A program made the position numbers and the translations under genes. A DNA stretch of 5,321 nucleotides from Modestobacter sp. (GTDB taxonomy: Bacteria; Actinomycetota; Actinomycetes; Mycobacteriales; Geodermatophilaceae). Of this stretch, positions 1 to 5,321 are shown in pieces (position 1 is the stretch's first letter; every line of letters starts with the position of its first letter). The notes beneath the pieces are model-generated. The model was given only the letters and a program-made list of their open reading frames with translations. It was not told where the DNA came from and searched no databases. The stretch covers positions 1 to 5,321 of the forward strand of contig JAOPWO010000020.1 of assembly GCA_025965635.1 (NCBI GenBank), read 5' to 3'.

Positions 1-237
1 CGACGCCGTCCGCTCCGGCGGAGCCGCCGGCAGGGCGGCCAGCACGGCGGCGGTCACGTCGGGCACCGGGACGGCCGGCGTCAGCCGGGCCCGCCGGGTC
101 ACCTCGGCCGCGGCCTGCTCCCACGCGCGGCACGACGGGCAGCCGGCCAGGTGCTCCTGGAGCCGGTCGGCGTCGATCCCCGGGGACTCCCCGTCCAGCC
201 GGGCCGAGAGCGCGTCGCGGAAGGGTTCACAGCTCAC
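1..237 (-). CDS. zf-HC2 (ZAS-type) putative anti-sigma factor, N-terminal part, truncated by window edge
   Basis: This is the first 79 codons of a minus-strand gene that continues off the left edge. The protein begins VSCEPFRDALSARLDGE and carries Cys3, His29, Cys33 and Cys36 (HLAGCPSC), the Hx3Cx2C signature of zinc-binding anti-sigma domains that hold ECF sigma factors inactive. After about residue 50 the chain becomes Pro/Ala/Val-rich, like a linker to a membrane or sensor part not visible here. The GTG at 237 is chosen because family members typically start MSC- and no other in-frame start lies nearby upstream. No Shine-Dalgarno precedes it, so a leaderless transcript is possible. It is divergent from the SigC-like sigma gene, its likely partner. 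The zinc-finger fold is well supported; the anti-sigma role and the pairing are inferred from motif and position. Confidence 0.82.
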   Translation of the reverse strand, partial: MSCEPFRDALSARLDGESPGIDADRLQEHLAGCPSCRAWEQAAAEVTRRARLTPAVPVPDVTAAVLAALPAAPPERTAS

Positions 238-242
238 GCTGG

Positions 243-273
243 CATAGTCGGTGCCGACAGCCGAGGAGTTCCC
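243..273. promoter_or_regulatory. Overlapping divergent promoter candidates between the zinc-finger gene and the sigma gene
   Basis: On the minus strand, GGGAAC (268-273) is followed after 17 nt by CGACTA (245-250). This resembles the GGAAC-type -35 and downstream element of ECF promoters and would start transcription close to the GTG at 237, giving a leaderless zinc-finger mRNA. On the plus strand, CATAGT (243-248) could act as a -10 with a start near 254-256, which would give the sigma gene a leader of about 30 nt containing its GGAGGG. The two -10 candidates overlap on opposite strands. The spacing and motifs are seen; promoter function and the sigma factor involved are inference. Confidence 0.35.
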
Positions 274-283
274 GGAGGGCGAC

Positions 284-838
284 GTGGGGCAGCTGGAACG
301 TCTCGCGGTGCTGGCCGCCGAGGGTGACCGGGCCGCGCAGGCGGACCTGGTGCGTGCCACCCAGGCCGACGTCTGGCGACTGTGCGCACACCTCGCCGAC
401 CGGCAGGTCGCCGAGGACCTCGTCCAGGAGACCTACCTCCGGGCGCTGCCCGCGCTGGCCCGCTTCGAGGGCCGCTCCAGTCTGCGCACCTGGCTGCTGT
501 CGATCGCCCGCCGGGTATGCGCCGACCACCTGCGGGCCAGGGCCCGGCGCCGGCTGGTGCTGGTCGGTGAGGACGCCGACCTGGCCGGGCTGGAGCGCGA
601 CGTCCCGGACGACGAGGTGGGTGGGACGGTCGCCGCCCAGGACGTCCTCGACCGGCTCGACGCCGAGCGCCGGGAGGCGTTCGTGCTCACCCAGCTGATC
701 GGGCTGCCCTACGCCGAGGCCGCCGAGGTGGCCGGCTGCCCGATCGGCACCATCCGCTCCCGGGTGGCCCGGGCGCGCGCCGACCTGGTCGAGGCGCTGC
801 TGGCCGCCGACCACCCCCGCGCCCGCCGTCCGTCGTAG
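284..838 (+). CDS. sigC: ECF-family RNA polymerase sigma factor, SigC-like
   Basis: An extracytoplasmic-function sigma factor of 184 residues that would direct RNA polymerase to a small regulon. Region 2 spans about residues 22-85, with DLVQETYLRA and the core-binding and -10-recognition helices through TWLLSIARRVCADHL. A charged linker follows, then region 4 at about 120-173 with a helix-turn-helix (YAEAAEVAGCPIGTIRSRV) for -35 recognition. From memory it matches M. tuberculosis SigC closely, sharing ATQxDVWR, RTWLL-IAR and the CP-GTIRSRVARAR block. No C-terminal SnoaL-type extension is present. The GTG at 284 is preferred because GGAGGG lies at 274-279. The frame also opens at a GTG at 251, only 13 bp from the divergent zinc-finger gene and without a ribosome-binding site. 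It is convergent with the ctaG-family gene. The symbol rests on similarity only. Confidence 0.9.
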   Translation: MGQLERLAVLAAEGDRAAQADLVRATQADVWRLCAHLADRQVAEDLVQETYLRALPALARFEGRSSLRTWLLSIARRVCADHLRARARRRLVLVGEDADLAGLERDVPDDEVGGTVAAQDVLDRLDAERREAFVLTQLIGLPYAEAAEVAGCPIGTIRSRVARARADLVEALLAADHPRARRPS

Positions 839-880
839 GCGGAGTGGCCCCGTCGACCCGACGCCGAGGGTCCGCTCCGC
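839..880. terminator. Weak bidirectional terminator candidate between convergent genes
   Basis: This 42-bp gap separates the stop of the sigma gene from the stop of the oppositely oriented ctaG gene. It contains nested inverted repeats: outer arms GCGGAG (839-844) and CTCCGC (875-880), inner arms GACCC (855-859) and GGGTC (868-872). Both stems are short and no T-tract follows on either strand, so termination is suggested mainly by position. Confidence 0.3.
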
Positions 881-1864
881 TCAGCGCTGCTGGGCGGCCA
901 GCCGGCGCAGCCGCTCGTTGTAGGCGGTGAGCTCGGGGTCCTCGCCGCTCTCGCCGCGGGCGATGGCCCGCTCGCGGGCCCGCTCGGCGGCCCGGTTGGC
1001 ACGGTCCTCCGAGCGGCTCCACTGGACGAAGACGATGGCCAGCACGATCACCGTCGGGAACTCGCCGAACGACCAGGCGACGCCGCCGGCCCAGCCCTGG
1101 TCGAAGAGCGGGTCGATGTCCCAGGCCGGAGGGATCTCGGCGTAGCTGGTCAGCAGCAGGCTGCTGCTCATCATCACGGTGACGCCGAAGAAGGCGTGGA
1201 ACGGGGCCGGCAGCATCAGCTCCAGCATCCGGCCGCCGTGCCCTGAGCGCCGCGGCCACGGGTCGACGGCGAGGATCGGCCCGAAGAACAGCAGCCCGGT
1301 GGCCAGGAAGTGCGCCAGCATGACGGTATGGCCGGGGGTGGTGGCCATCAGGTCGTCGAAGAGCGGGGTGAAGTAGACGCCGTAGAGGCTGGCGATGAAC
1401 AGCGGCACGGTGAACAGCGGGTGCGACACGAACCGGCCCAGCCGGCTGTGCAACGCGGACAGCAGCAGCCGCCGCGGCACGCCGGTGGCGCCGCGGCTGC
1501 TGGGCAGGACGCGCAGCGCGAGGGTGACCGGAGCGCCCATCAGCAGCCCCAGCGGCGAGATCATCGTCAGCACCATGTGCTGCACCATGTGCACGCTGAA
1601 CAGCCCCATGCCGTAGGACTGCAGACCGCTGGCGCAGACGAAGAAGACGCTCGCGCAGCCGGCGAGGAACGAGACGGTGCGCAGCACCGGCCAGGCGATC
1701 CCCCGCTGGCGCAGCCGCAGCAGGCCGAGCAGGTAGACCGCCGCCAGCACCAGCGCCAGCCAGGCGACCGGGGAGGCGTAGGCCAGGTCCAGGCTCAGCA
1801 GCCGGCCCAGGGTGGGCGGCAGCTCGGGCAGGACGTGGCCCATGCTGCCGTGCTCGTGCTCCAC
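881..1864 (-). CDS. ctaG: Cytochrome c oxidase assembly protein, caa3-type CtaG family
   Basis: A polytopic membrane protein of 327 residues expected to help assemble the copper-containing cytochrome c oxidase. About seven hydrophobic segments fall near residues 32-51, 58-80, 96-118, 149-168, 180-200, 218-240 and 263-282, followed by a charged, probably helical tail. Histidines sit in or beside membrane segments: HMVQHM (92 and 96), AHFLATG (185) and PFHAFFG (223), as expected for a heme/copper-related family. The N-terminus is rich in His and Met (MEHEHGSMGH). The GTG at 1864 is chosen because a strong ribosome-binding site (AGGAGGAG, plus-strand 1871-1878) lies 6 nt upstream and a -10-like TACCGT lies upstream of that. 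The same frame opens at 1894, but that start would fall at or before the predicted transcript start. The family assignment is firm; substrate detail is inferred. Confidence 0.9.
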   Translation of the reverse strand: MEHEHGSMGHVLPELPPTLGRLLSLDLAYASPVAWLALVLAAVYLLGLLRLRQRGIAWPVLRTVSFLAGCASVFFVCASGLQSYGMGLFSVHMVQHMVLTMISPLGLLMGAPVTLALRVLPSSRGATGVPRRLLLSALHSRLGRFVSHPLFTVPLFIASLYGVYFTPLFDDLMATTPGHTVMLAHFLATGLLFFGPILAVDPWPRRSGHGGRMLELMLPAPFHAFFGVTVMMSSSLLLTSYAEIPPAWDIDPLFDQGWAGGVAWSFGEFPTVIVLAIVFVQWSRSEDRANRAAERARERAIARGESGEDPELTAYNERLRRLAAQQR

Positions 1865-1870
1865 GCCCGT

Positions 1871-1900
1871 CTCCTCCTCAGCCTGCGTCACCACACGGTA
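1871..1900 (-). promoter_or_regulatory. Promoter -10 and ribosome-binding site deciding the ctaG start
   Basis: Read on the minus strand, TACCGT (1895-1900) fits the actinobacterial TANNNT -10 hexamer and would place the transcript start near 1887-1889. The leader would then be about 24 nt and contain AGGAGGAG (1871-1878), 6 nt before the GTG at 1864. No convincing -35 is seen; GTGACC (1914-1919) is only 13 nt upstream. The ribosome-binding site is strong; the promoter is inferred. Confidence 0.5.
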
Positions 1901-1997
1901 GGCCAGCTCGGCAGGTCACCCGCCGCAGGACCACCGGCCCCCCTGCAGGGTCCCGCCGCGAGCGTGCCAGCGGTGGGCGGGGGCAGGGGGCCCTTCC

Positions 1998-2945
1998 TCA
2001 GCGGAGCGTGACCTGGCGGGACAGCAGCCCGGCGCGGGCGCGCCGCTCGTCGGCGGTCAGCGGGGTGTCCACGGCCAGCGCGGCGTCCAGCGCCGCCTGC
2101 AGCTCGGCCGCCGGCCCCGCCCAGTCGGCCCCCGGCGTCCCCGCGGGCACGTCCCAGACCGGCACGACCAGGCCGTGGGCGCGGAAGGCCCCGGCGTACC
2201 GGGTGTCCTCACCGAGGCTCAGCTGCTCGGCGGCGCGCAGCCGGGCCAGCGCGTCGAGCAGCGGCTCCTCCGGCTCCGGCCGCACCCAGCGGACGTGCGC
2301 GCGGTCGGCGGCCGGCTGGCACCAGTACGCCGCCTCCAGGCCGGCCAGCCGCACGGTGGGCATCACCGACTCGTTGGCCTGCTCCAGGCCGGCCCGGGCC
2401 GCGGGACCGGGCTCGGTGCCCTCCAGCCAGAACCCGAAGTCGTCGCGGACGGTGACCTCCAGCGGCGCGCTGGGGTCGAGGAGCTGCTGCAACCGCGGCC
2501 CCGCCGACCCGGCGCCGCCGATCGGGCCCGGGTCGACGGGCGCCCCGGCCGGCGCCGCCAGAGCGGCGGCCAGCGCCGTCCCGACGTCCCGGCTGACGTC
2601 GTCGGAGGAGGTGGGCAGCTGCAGGCCCAGCAGGATCTCGCCGTTGGCGCGGACCAGCGCGGGCGAACCGCCGGGCAGCACGCTGGCCAGGGTGACGGTG
2701 CGGCCGTCCGTCGTCGTCAGGGGGGCGGTGGCGGCCGGCACCAGCTCGCGCAGGGCCACCCAGTCGGCCTCGCCCGGCAGCCCCTCGAAGGGACGGCGGA
2801 CCGGCGGGGCGTACCCCGATCCGTGGCAGTGCTTGTACCGGCGGCCCGACCCACAGGGGCACGGCGCCTTGGGGTTGACCTCCCCGGCAGCGGCGGAGGC
2901 CTTCGCGGAGGAGGAGGCGGGACGGCGGGTCGTGGTGCGGGCCAT
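1998..2945 (-). CDS. DUF5926 family protein with N-terminal SEC-C zinc motif
   Basis: A predicted cytoplasmic protein of 315 residues matching, from memory, the actinobacterial DUF5926 family, whose function is not established. A basic, Ala/Ser-rich N-terminus (1-25) precedes a SEC-C metal-binding motif, PCPCGSGRRYKHCHG, with Cys29, Cys31, Cys40 and His41, the type also found at the SecA C-terminus. The family body starts at VRRPFEGLP (49-57). It includes GRTVTLASVLPG (81-92), LEVTVRDDFGFWL (162-174), PTVRLAGLEAAYWC (196-209), YAGAFRAHGLVVPVWD (250-265) and the end RRARAGLLSRQVTLR. The ATG at 2945 is chosen because an upstream extension of the frame is low-complexity and unlike the family, and because a -10 hexamer ends 7 nt before this ATG. 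Automated annotation as a SecA-like protein would rest only on the short zinc motif. It is divergent from the P450 gene and lies upstream of ctaG, 133 bp away. Confidence 0.88.
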   Translation of the reverse strand: MARTTTRRPASSSAKASAAAGEVNPKAPCPCGSGRRYKHCHGSGYAPPVRRPFEGLPGEADWVALRELVPAATAPLTTTDGRTVTLASVLPGGSPALVRANGEILLGLQLPTSSDDVSRDVGTALAAALAAPAGAPVDPGPIGGAGSAGPRLQQLLDPSAPLEVTVRDDFGFWLEGTEPGPAARAGLEQANESVMPTVRLAGLEAAYWCQPAADRAHVRWVRPEPEEPLLDALARLRAAEQLSLGEDTRYAGAFRAHGLVVPVWDVPAGTPGADWAGPAAELQAALDAALAVDTPLTADERRARAGLLSRQVTLR

Positions 2946-2952
2946 GGCGCCG

Positions 2953-2958
2953 AGGGTA
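2953..2958 (-). promoter_or_regulatory. -10 element TACCCT placing DUF5926 on a leaderless transcript
   Basis: On the minus strand, TACCCT is followed by 7 nt and then the ATG at 2945, so transcription would begin at or next to the start codon. No purine-rich ribosome-binding site lies between. TTGAC directly abuts the hexamer but is too close to act as a normal -35. This geometry is common for leaderless actinobacterial mRNAs. Confidence 0.6.
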
Positions 2959-3005
2959 GTCAACGGGCCTTGTCGTCCCCCGCCCCCGCGAGAGGACCAG
3001 GGGCG

Positions 3006-3034
3006 AGGAGGGCCGTGAAATAGGCTGCCCTCCT
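3006..3034. promoter_or_regulatory. Spaced inverted repeat over the P450 promoter, candidate operator
   Basis: The arms AGGAGGGC (3006-3013) and GCCCTCCT (3027-3034) are perfect 8-bp complements separated by 13 bp. Arm centres are 21 bp apart, about two helical turns, which suits a dimeric regulator bound on one face. The -10 TAGGCT lies between the arms and the right arm abuts the P450 start codon. If the transcript is leaderless the arms are not in the RNA, which favours a DNA operator over an attenuator. No regulator gene is visible in the window. Confidence 0.4.
3021..3026 (+). promoter_or_regulatory. -10 element TAGGCT placing the P450 on a leaderless transcript
   Basis: TAGGCT fits TANNNT and is followed by 8 nt and then the GTG at 3035, with no ribosome-binding site in the gap (GCCCTCCT). 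The transcript would start at or within 2 nt of the start codon. No clear -35 is seen 16-18 nt upstream, where the DNA is plain G-rich. Confidence 0.6.
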
Positions 3035-4240
3035 GTGGTGCCTCCCCCGCTGGACCTGACCGACCCCGCCGTGGTCGCCGACCCGTACCCGGCGTTCGCC
3101 GCCGCCCGGGCGCAGGCACCGGTGCAGTGGCACGAGGGCATGGGACTGTGGCTCGCCTTCACCCACGCGGAGTCCGGTGCCGTGCTGCGGGACCGGCGGC
3201 TGGGCCGGATCTGGCGGGACAGGGAGCCGGCCGCCCGGTTGGGCAGCTTCAACCTGGTCCACCGCAACGCGATCCTGGAGATGGAGCCGCCGGACCACAC
3301 CCGGCTGCGCCGGCTGATCAGCACCGCGTTCGCCCGCGGGCACGTGGAGCGGCTGCGCCCGTGGGTGCAGGACCTCGCCGACTCGCTGGTCGACGGGCTG
3401 GTGGAGCGGTCGGCCGGGTCGGCACCGGTCGACGTGCTCGGCGGGATGGCCGAGGAGCTGCCCGTCGCGGTGATCGCCGAGCTGCTCGGCGTGCCCGGGA
3501 CCGACCGCCCGCTGCTGCGGCCCTGGTCGAACGCGATCGTGAAGATGTACGAGTACGGCCGGACGACGCAGGTCGAGGACGACGCCGAACGGGCGGCCGC
3601 GGAGTTCGTCGGCTACCTGCGGGAGCTCGCCGCCGACCGCCGCCGGGCCCCCGGTGAGGATCTGCTCACCCACCTGGTCACCGTGCGCGACTCCGACGGC
3701 GACCGGCTCACCGAGGACGAGCTGGTGACCACCTGCATCCTGCTGCTCAACGCCGGCCACGAGGCGACGGTCGGCGTCAGCGGCAACGGGCTGCTGGCCC
3801 TGCTCGAGCACCCCGACCAGCTGGCCCGGCTGCGCGCCGACACGGCCCTGCTGCCGACGGCGATCGAGGAGCTGATGCGCTACGACTCCCCGCTGCAACT
3901 CTTCGAGCGCACCGCCACCGAGGACGTCGCGATCGGCGGGGTCACCGTCGCGGCGGGTGAGAAGATCGCCGCGCTGCTCGGCGCGGCGAACCGCGACCCC
4001 GCCGTCTTCGCCGACGCCGACACCCTCGACGTCGGCCGCGCGGACAACCCGCACATCACCTTCGGCGCCGGCGTGCACTTCTGCATCGGCGCCCCGCTGG
4101 CCCGGGTGGAGCTGCAGGCCTCCTTCGGGGCGCTGCTGCGGCGGACGTCGTCCCTGGAGCTGGGCGCCCCGGCGCGGCGGCGTCCCGAGTTCGTCATCCG
4201 CGGCCTGCAGGAGCTCCCCGTCGTCCTCACCCGCGCCTGA
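3035..4240 (+). CDS. Cytochrome P450 monooxygenase, soluble bacterial type
   Basis: A heme-thiolate monooxygenase of 401 residues, typical of soluble bacterial P450s that receive electrons from a separate ferredoxin and reductase. No membrane anchor or fused reductase is present. Visible motifs are the C-helix MEPPDHTRLRRL (83-94), I-helix LLLNAGHEATVG (236-247), K-helix ExxR as EELMR (Glu279, Arg282) and the heme loop FGAGVHFCIG (343-352) with Cys350 as axial ligand. In the I-helix the usual acid-Thr pair reads Glu243-Ala244, with Thr245 displaced by one; P450eryF likewise has Ala at this position. The substrate cannot be told from sequence and no ferredoxin, reductase or biosynthetic gene lies beside it. 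It starts at a GTG (3035), with a second GTG directly after. The stop is 2 nt before a strong hairpin shared with convergent araA. Confidence 0.96.
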   Translation: MVPPPLDLTDPAVVADPYPAFAAARAQAPVQWHEGMGLWLAFTHAESGAVLRDRRLGRIWRDREPAARLGSFNLVHRNAILEMEPPDHTRLRRLISTAFARGHVERLRPWVQDLADSLVDGLVERSAGSAPVDVLGGMAEELPVAVIAELLGVPGTDRPLLRPWSNAIVKMYEYGRTTQVEDDAERAAAEFVGYLRELAADRRRAPGEDLLTHLVTVRDSDGDRLTEDELVTTCILLLNAGHEATVGVSGNGLLALLEHPDQLARLRADTALLPTAIEELMRYDSPLQLFERTATEDVAIGGVTVAAGEKIAALLGAANRDPAVFADADTLDVGRADNPHITFGAGVHFCIGAPLARVELQASFGALLRRTSSLELGAPARRRPEFVIRGLQELPVVLTRA

Positions 4241-4242
4241 GC

Positions 4243-4281
4243 GGGGTGCCACCGCGCAGGAGACCTGCGCGGTGGCACCCC
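4243..4281. terminator. Bidirectional hairpin terminator between the P450 gene and araA
   Basis: Two perfectly complementary 18-nt arms (4243-4260, starting GGGGTGCC, and 4264-4281, ending GGCACCCC) are separated by a 3-nt loop, AGA. The hairpin occupies 39 of the 42 bp between the two convergent stop codons. No T-tract follows on either strand, as is usual for GC-rich actinobacterial hairpin terminators, and the symmetry lets it serve both genes. Confidence 0.88.
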
Positions 4282-4282
4282 A

Positions 4283-5321
4283 TCACAGGCGCTGGGCCAG
4301 CCGGTGGTAGGCCGCGCTCCAACGCAGCTCCTTGGCCAGGCTGCGCCGGGTGGTGTCGGCGTCGATGAGCACCAGCTCCGTGGCGAAGACCTCCGCCAGG
4401 TCGGTGAGCTCCTCGGCGCCGAGCTGGGTGGACAGCACCGTGTGGTGCGGCCCGCCGGCGGTCAGCCAGCCCTCGGTCGCGGTCTCGAAGTCCGGCCGCG
4501 GCTCCCAGACGGCCCGGGCGACCGGCAGGTTGGGCAGCGGCTCGGAGGGCTCGACGACGTCGATCTCGTTGGCCACCCAGCGGAACCGGTCGCCCAGGTC
4601 CGACCAGCCCAGCGTGATGCCGGCGCCGGGCGCGGCGGTGAACACCAGCCGGGCCGGGTCCTCGCGGTTGCCGATGCCCAGCGGGTGCACCTCGAGCCGC
4701 GGGCGCTCGCCGGCGATCGTCGGGCAGACCTCGAGCATGTGCGCGCCGAGGATCTTCGGGGTGTCCGAGGCCAGGTCGTAGGTGTAGTCCTCCATGAAGG
4801 AGGTCCCGCCGGGCAGCCCGGCGGCGGCGACCTTGAGCACGCGCAGCAGCGCCGAGGTCTTCCAGTCGCCCTCGCCGCCGAAGCCGTACCCGTCGGCCAT
4901 CAGCCGCTGGACGGCGAGACCCGGGAGCTGCCGCAGCCCGCCGAGGTCCTCGAAGTTGGTGGTGAAGGCGCCGAAGCCGCCCTCGGTCAGGAACGACCGC
5001 AGCGCCACCTCCACCCGGGCCTGGTAGCGCACGCTGTGGTGCCGCTCCCCGCCGGGACGCAGGTCGCCGTCCATGTCGTAGAGGTCGCCGTACTCGGCGA
5101 CCACCGCGTCGATCTCGCTGTCGGCGACGGCATCGACCACCTCCACCAGGTCGTTGACGCCCCAGGTGTTCACCGACATGCCGAAGCGGATCTCCGCCTC
5201 CACCTTGTCGCCCTCGGTGACCGCGACGTTCCGCATGTTGTCGCCGAACCGGGCCAGCTTGAGCCCGCGTGCGGCCGCGGCGCCCGCCGCGGCGCGGACC
5301 CACGAACCCACCCGGGCCTGC
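4283..5321 (-). CDS. araA: L-arabinose isomerase, C-terminal two thirds, 5' end beyond the window
   Basis: Converts L-arabinose to L-ribulose, the first step of bacterial arabinose catabolism, as a cytoplasmic metal-dependent (usually Mn2+) enzyme. About 346 residues are visible of a family length near 500; the chain enters at the right edge as QARVGSWVRAA, so the true start is outside. Family blocks are ARFGDNMRNVAVTEGDKV, FGMSVNTWGVNDLV, AFTTNFEDLGGLRQLPG and LAVQRLMADGYGFGGEGDW. The residues matching E. coli AraA Glu306, Glu333, His350 and His450 are all present, in GFGGEGDWKT (codon at 4871-4873), TSFMEDYTY (4790-4792), GAHMLEVCP (4739-4741) and GGPHHTV (4442-4444). The stop lies 1 nt from the shared terminator hairpin. 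A GTG at 5309-5311 lies inside the coding frame and is not the start. No other arabinose gene is in the window; partners may lie beyond the right edge. Confidence 0.97.
   Translation of the reverse strand, partial: QARVGSWVRAAAGAAAARGLKLARFGDNMRNVAVTEGDKVEAEIRFGMSVNTWGVNDLVEVVDAVADSEIDAVVAEYGDLYDMDGDLRPGGERHHSVRYQARVEVALRSFLTEGGFGAFTTNFEDLGGLRQLPGLAVQRLMADGYGFGGEGDWKTSALLRVLKVAAAGLPGGTSFMEDYTYDLASDTPKILGAHMLEVCPTIAGERPRLEVHPLGIGNREDPARLVFTAAPGAGITLGWSDLGDRFRWVANEIDVVEPSEPLPNLPVARAVWEPRPDFETATEGWLTAGGPHHTVLSTQLGAEELTDLAEVFATELVLIDADTTRRSLAKELRWSAAYHRLAQRL

Noticed and set aside
251..283. Longer N-terminus for the sigma factor starting at GTG 251
   Set aside because: There is no ribosome-binding site, and only 13 bp separates it from the divergent gene. 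GTG 284 has GGAGGG at good spacing and starts close to where similarity to SigC begins.
227..814. Minus-strand open frame of 195 codons opposite the sigma gene
   Set aside because: Antisense shadow of the sigma factor. The true minus-strand gene at the left edge uses a different frame and has a clear zinc-finger motif.
1941..1950. Perfect 10-bp palindrome CCCTGCAGGG upstream of ctaG
   Set aside because: It is short, has no extendable flanks and cannot form a stable RNA hairpin. Such palindromes arise by chance in GC-rich DNA.
1310..2011. Plus-strand open frame of 233 codons opposite ctaG
   Set aside because: The product is His/Gln/Arg-rich and compositionally an antisense image of the membrane protein, with no ribosome-binding site or family match.
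3006..3023. AGGAGG followed by GTG-AAA-TAG, resembling a two-codon upstream reading frame before the P450
   Set aside because: The preferred promoter lies at 3021-3026, so this stretch would not be transcribed with the P450. The purine run is better explained as one arm of the inverted repeat.
2960..4252. Minus-strand open frame of 430 codons opposite the P450 gene
   Set aside because: It mirrors the P450 in antisense, is low-complexity (Gly, Arg, Gln, Pro-rich) and matches no family. Long antisense frames are expected in such GC-rich coding DNA.

Overview
The window is very GC-rich, with strong G/C bias at third codon positions, frequent GTG starts and actinobacterial gene families (a SigC-like ECF sigma factor, DUF5926 with a SEC-C tail motif, soluble P450). 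This points to a high-GC actinobacterium. The look of the proteins and intergenic DNA suggests Geodermatophilaceae (Blastococcus, Geodermatophilus or Modestobacter), but that placement is my inference. It is chromosomal and densely coding, with no mobile element, RNA gene or CRISPR array seen.

Layout, left to right: (1) the 5' end of a zinc-finger (zf-HC2/ZAS) putative anti-sigma gene on the minus strand, running off the left edge; (2) a divergent ECF sigma factor gene resembling M. tuberculosis SigC on the plus strand; (3) convergent to it, a caa3-type cytochrome c oxidase assembly protein (CtaG family), minus strand; (4) upstream of ctaG on the same strand, a DUF5926 gene with an N-terminal SEC-C zinc motif; (5) divergent from that, a bacterial class I-type cytochrome P450 on the plus strand; (6) a perfect 18-bp hairpin filling the 42-bp gap to the convergent 3' end of araA (L-arabinose isomerase), whose 5' part lies off the right edge.

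The left third may be a small regulatory and copper/respiration module: a SigC-type sigma factor, a zinc-finger partner and a copper-handling Cox assembly protein. M. tuberculosis SigC has been linked to copper acquisition, but a functional link here is inference. The remaining genes look like unrelated neighbours.

The most informative signals are in the short gaps. The DUF5926 and P450 genes each have a TANNNT -10 hexamer 7-8 nt before the start codon and no usable Shine-Dalgarno, the signature of leaderless transcripts. A spaced inverted repeat frames the P450 -10 element. The sigma/anti-sigma gap holds overlapping divergent promoter candidates. ctaG shows a promoter, a strong ribosome-binding site and a GTG that together move its start 30 nt inside the longest reading frame.
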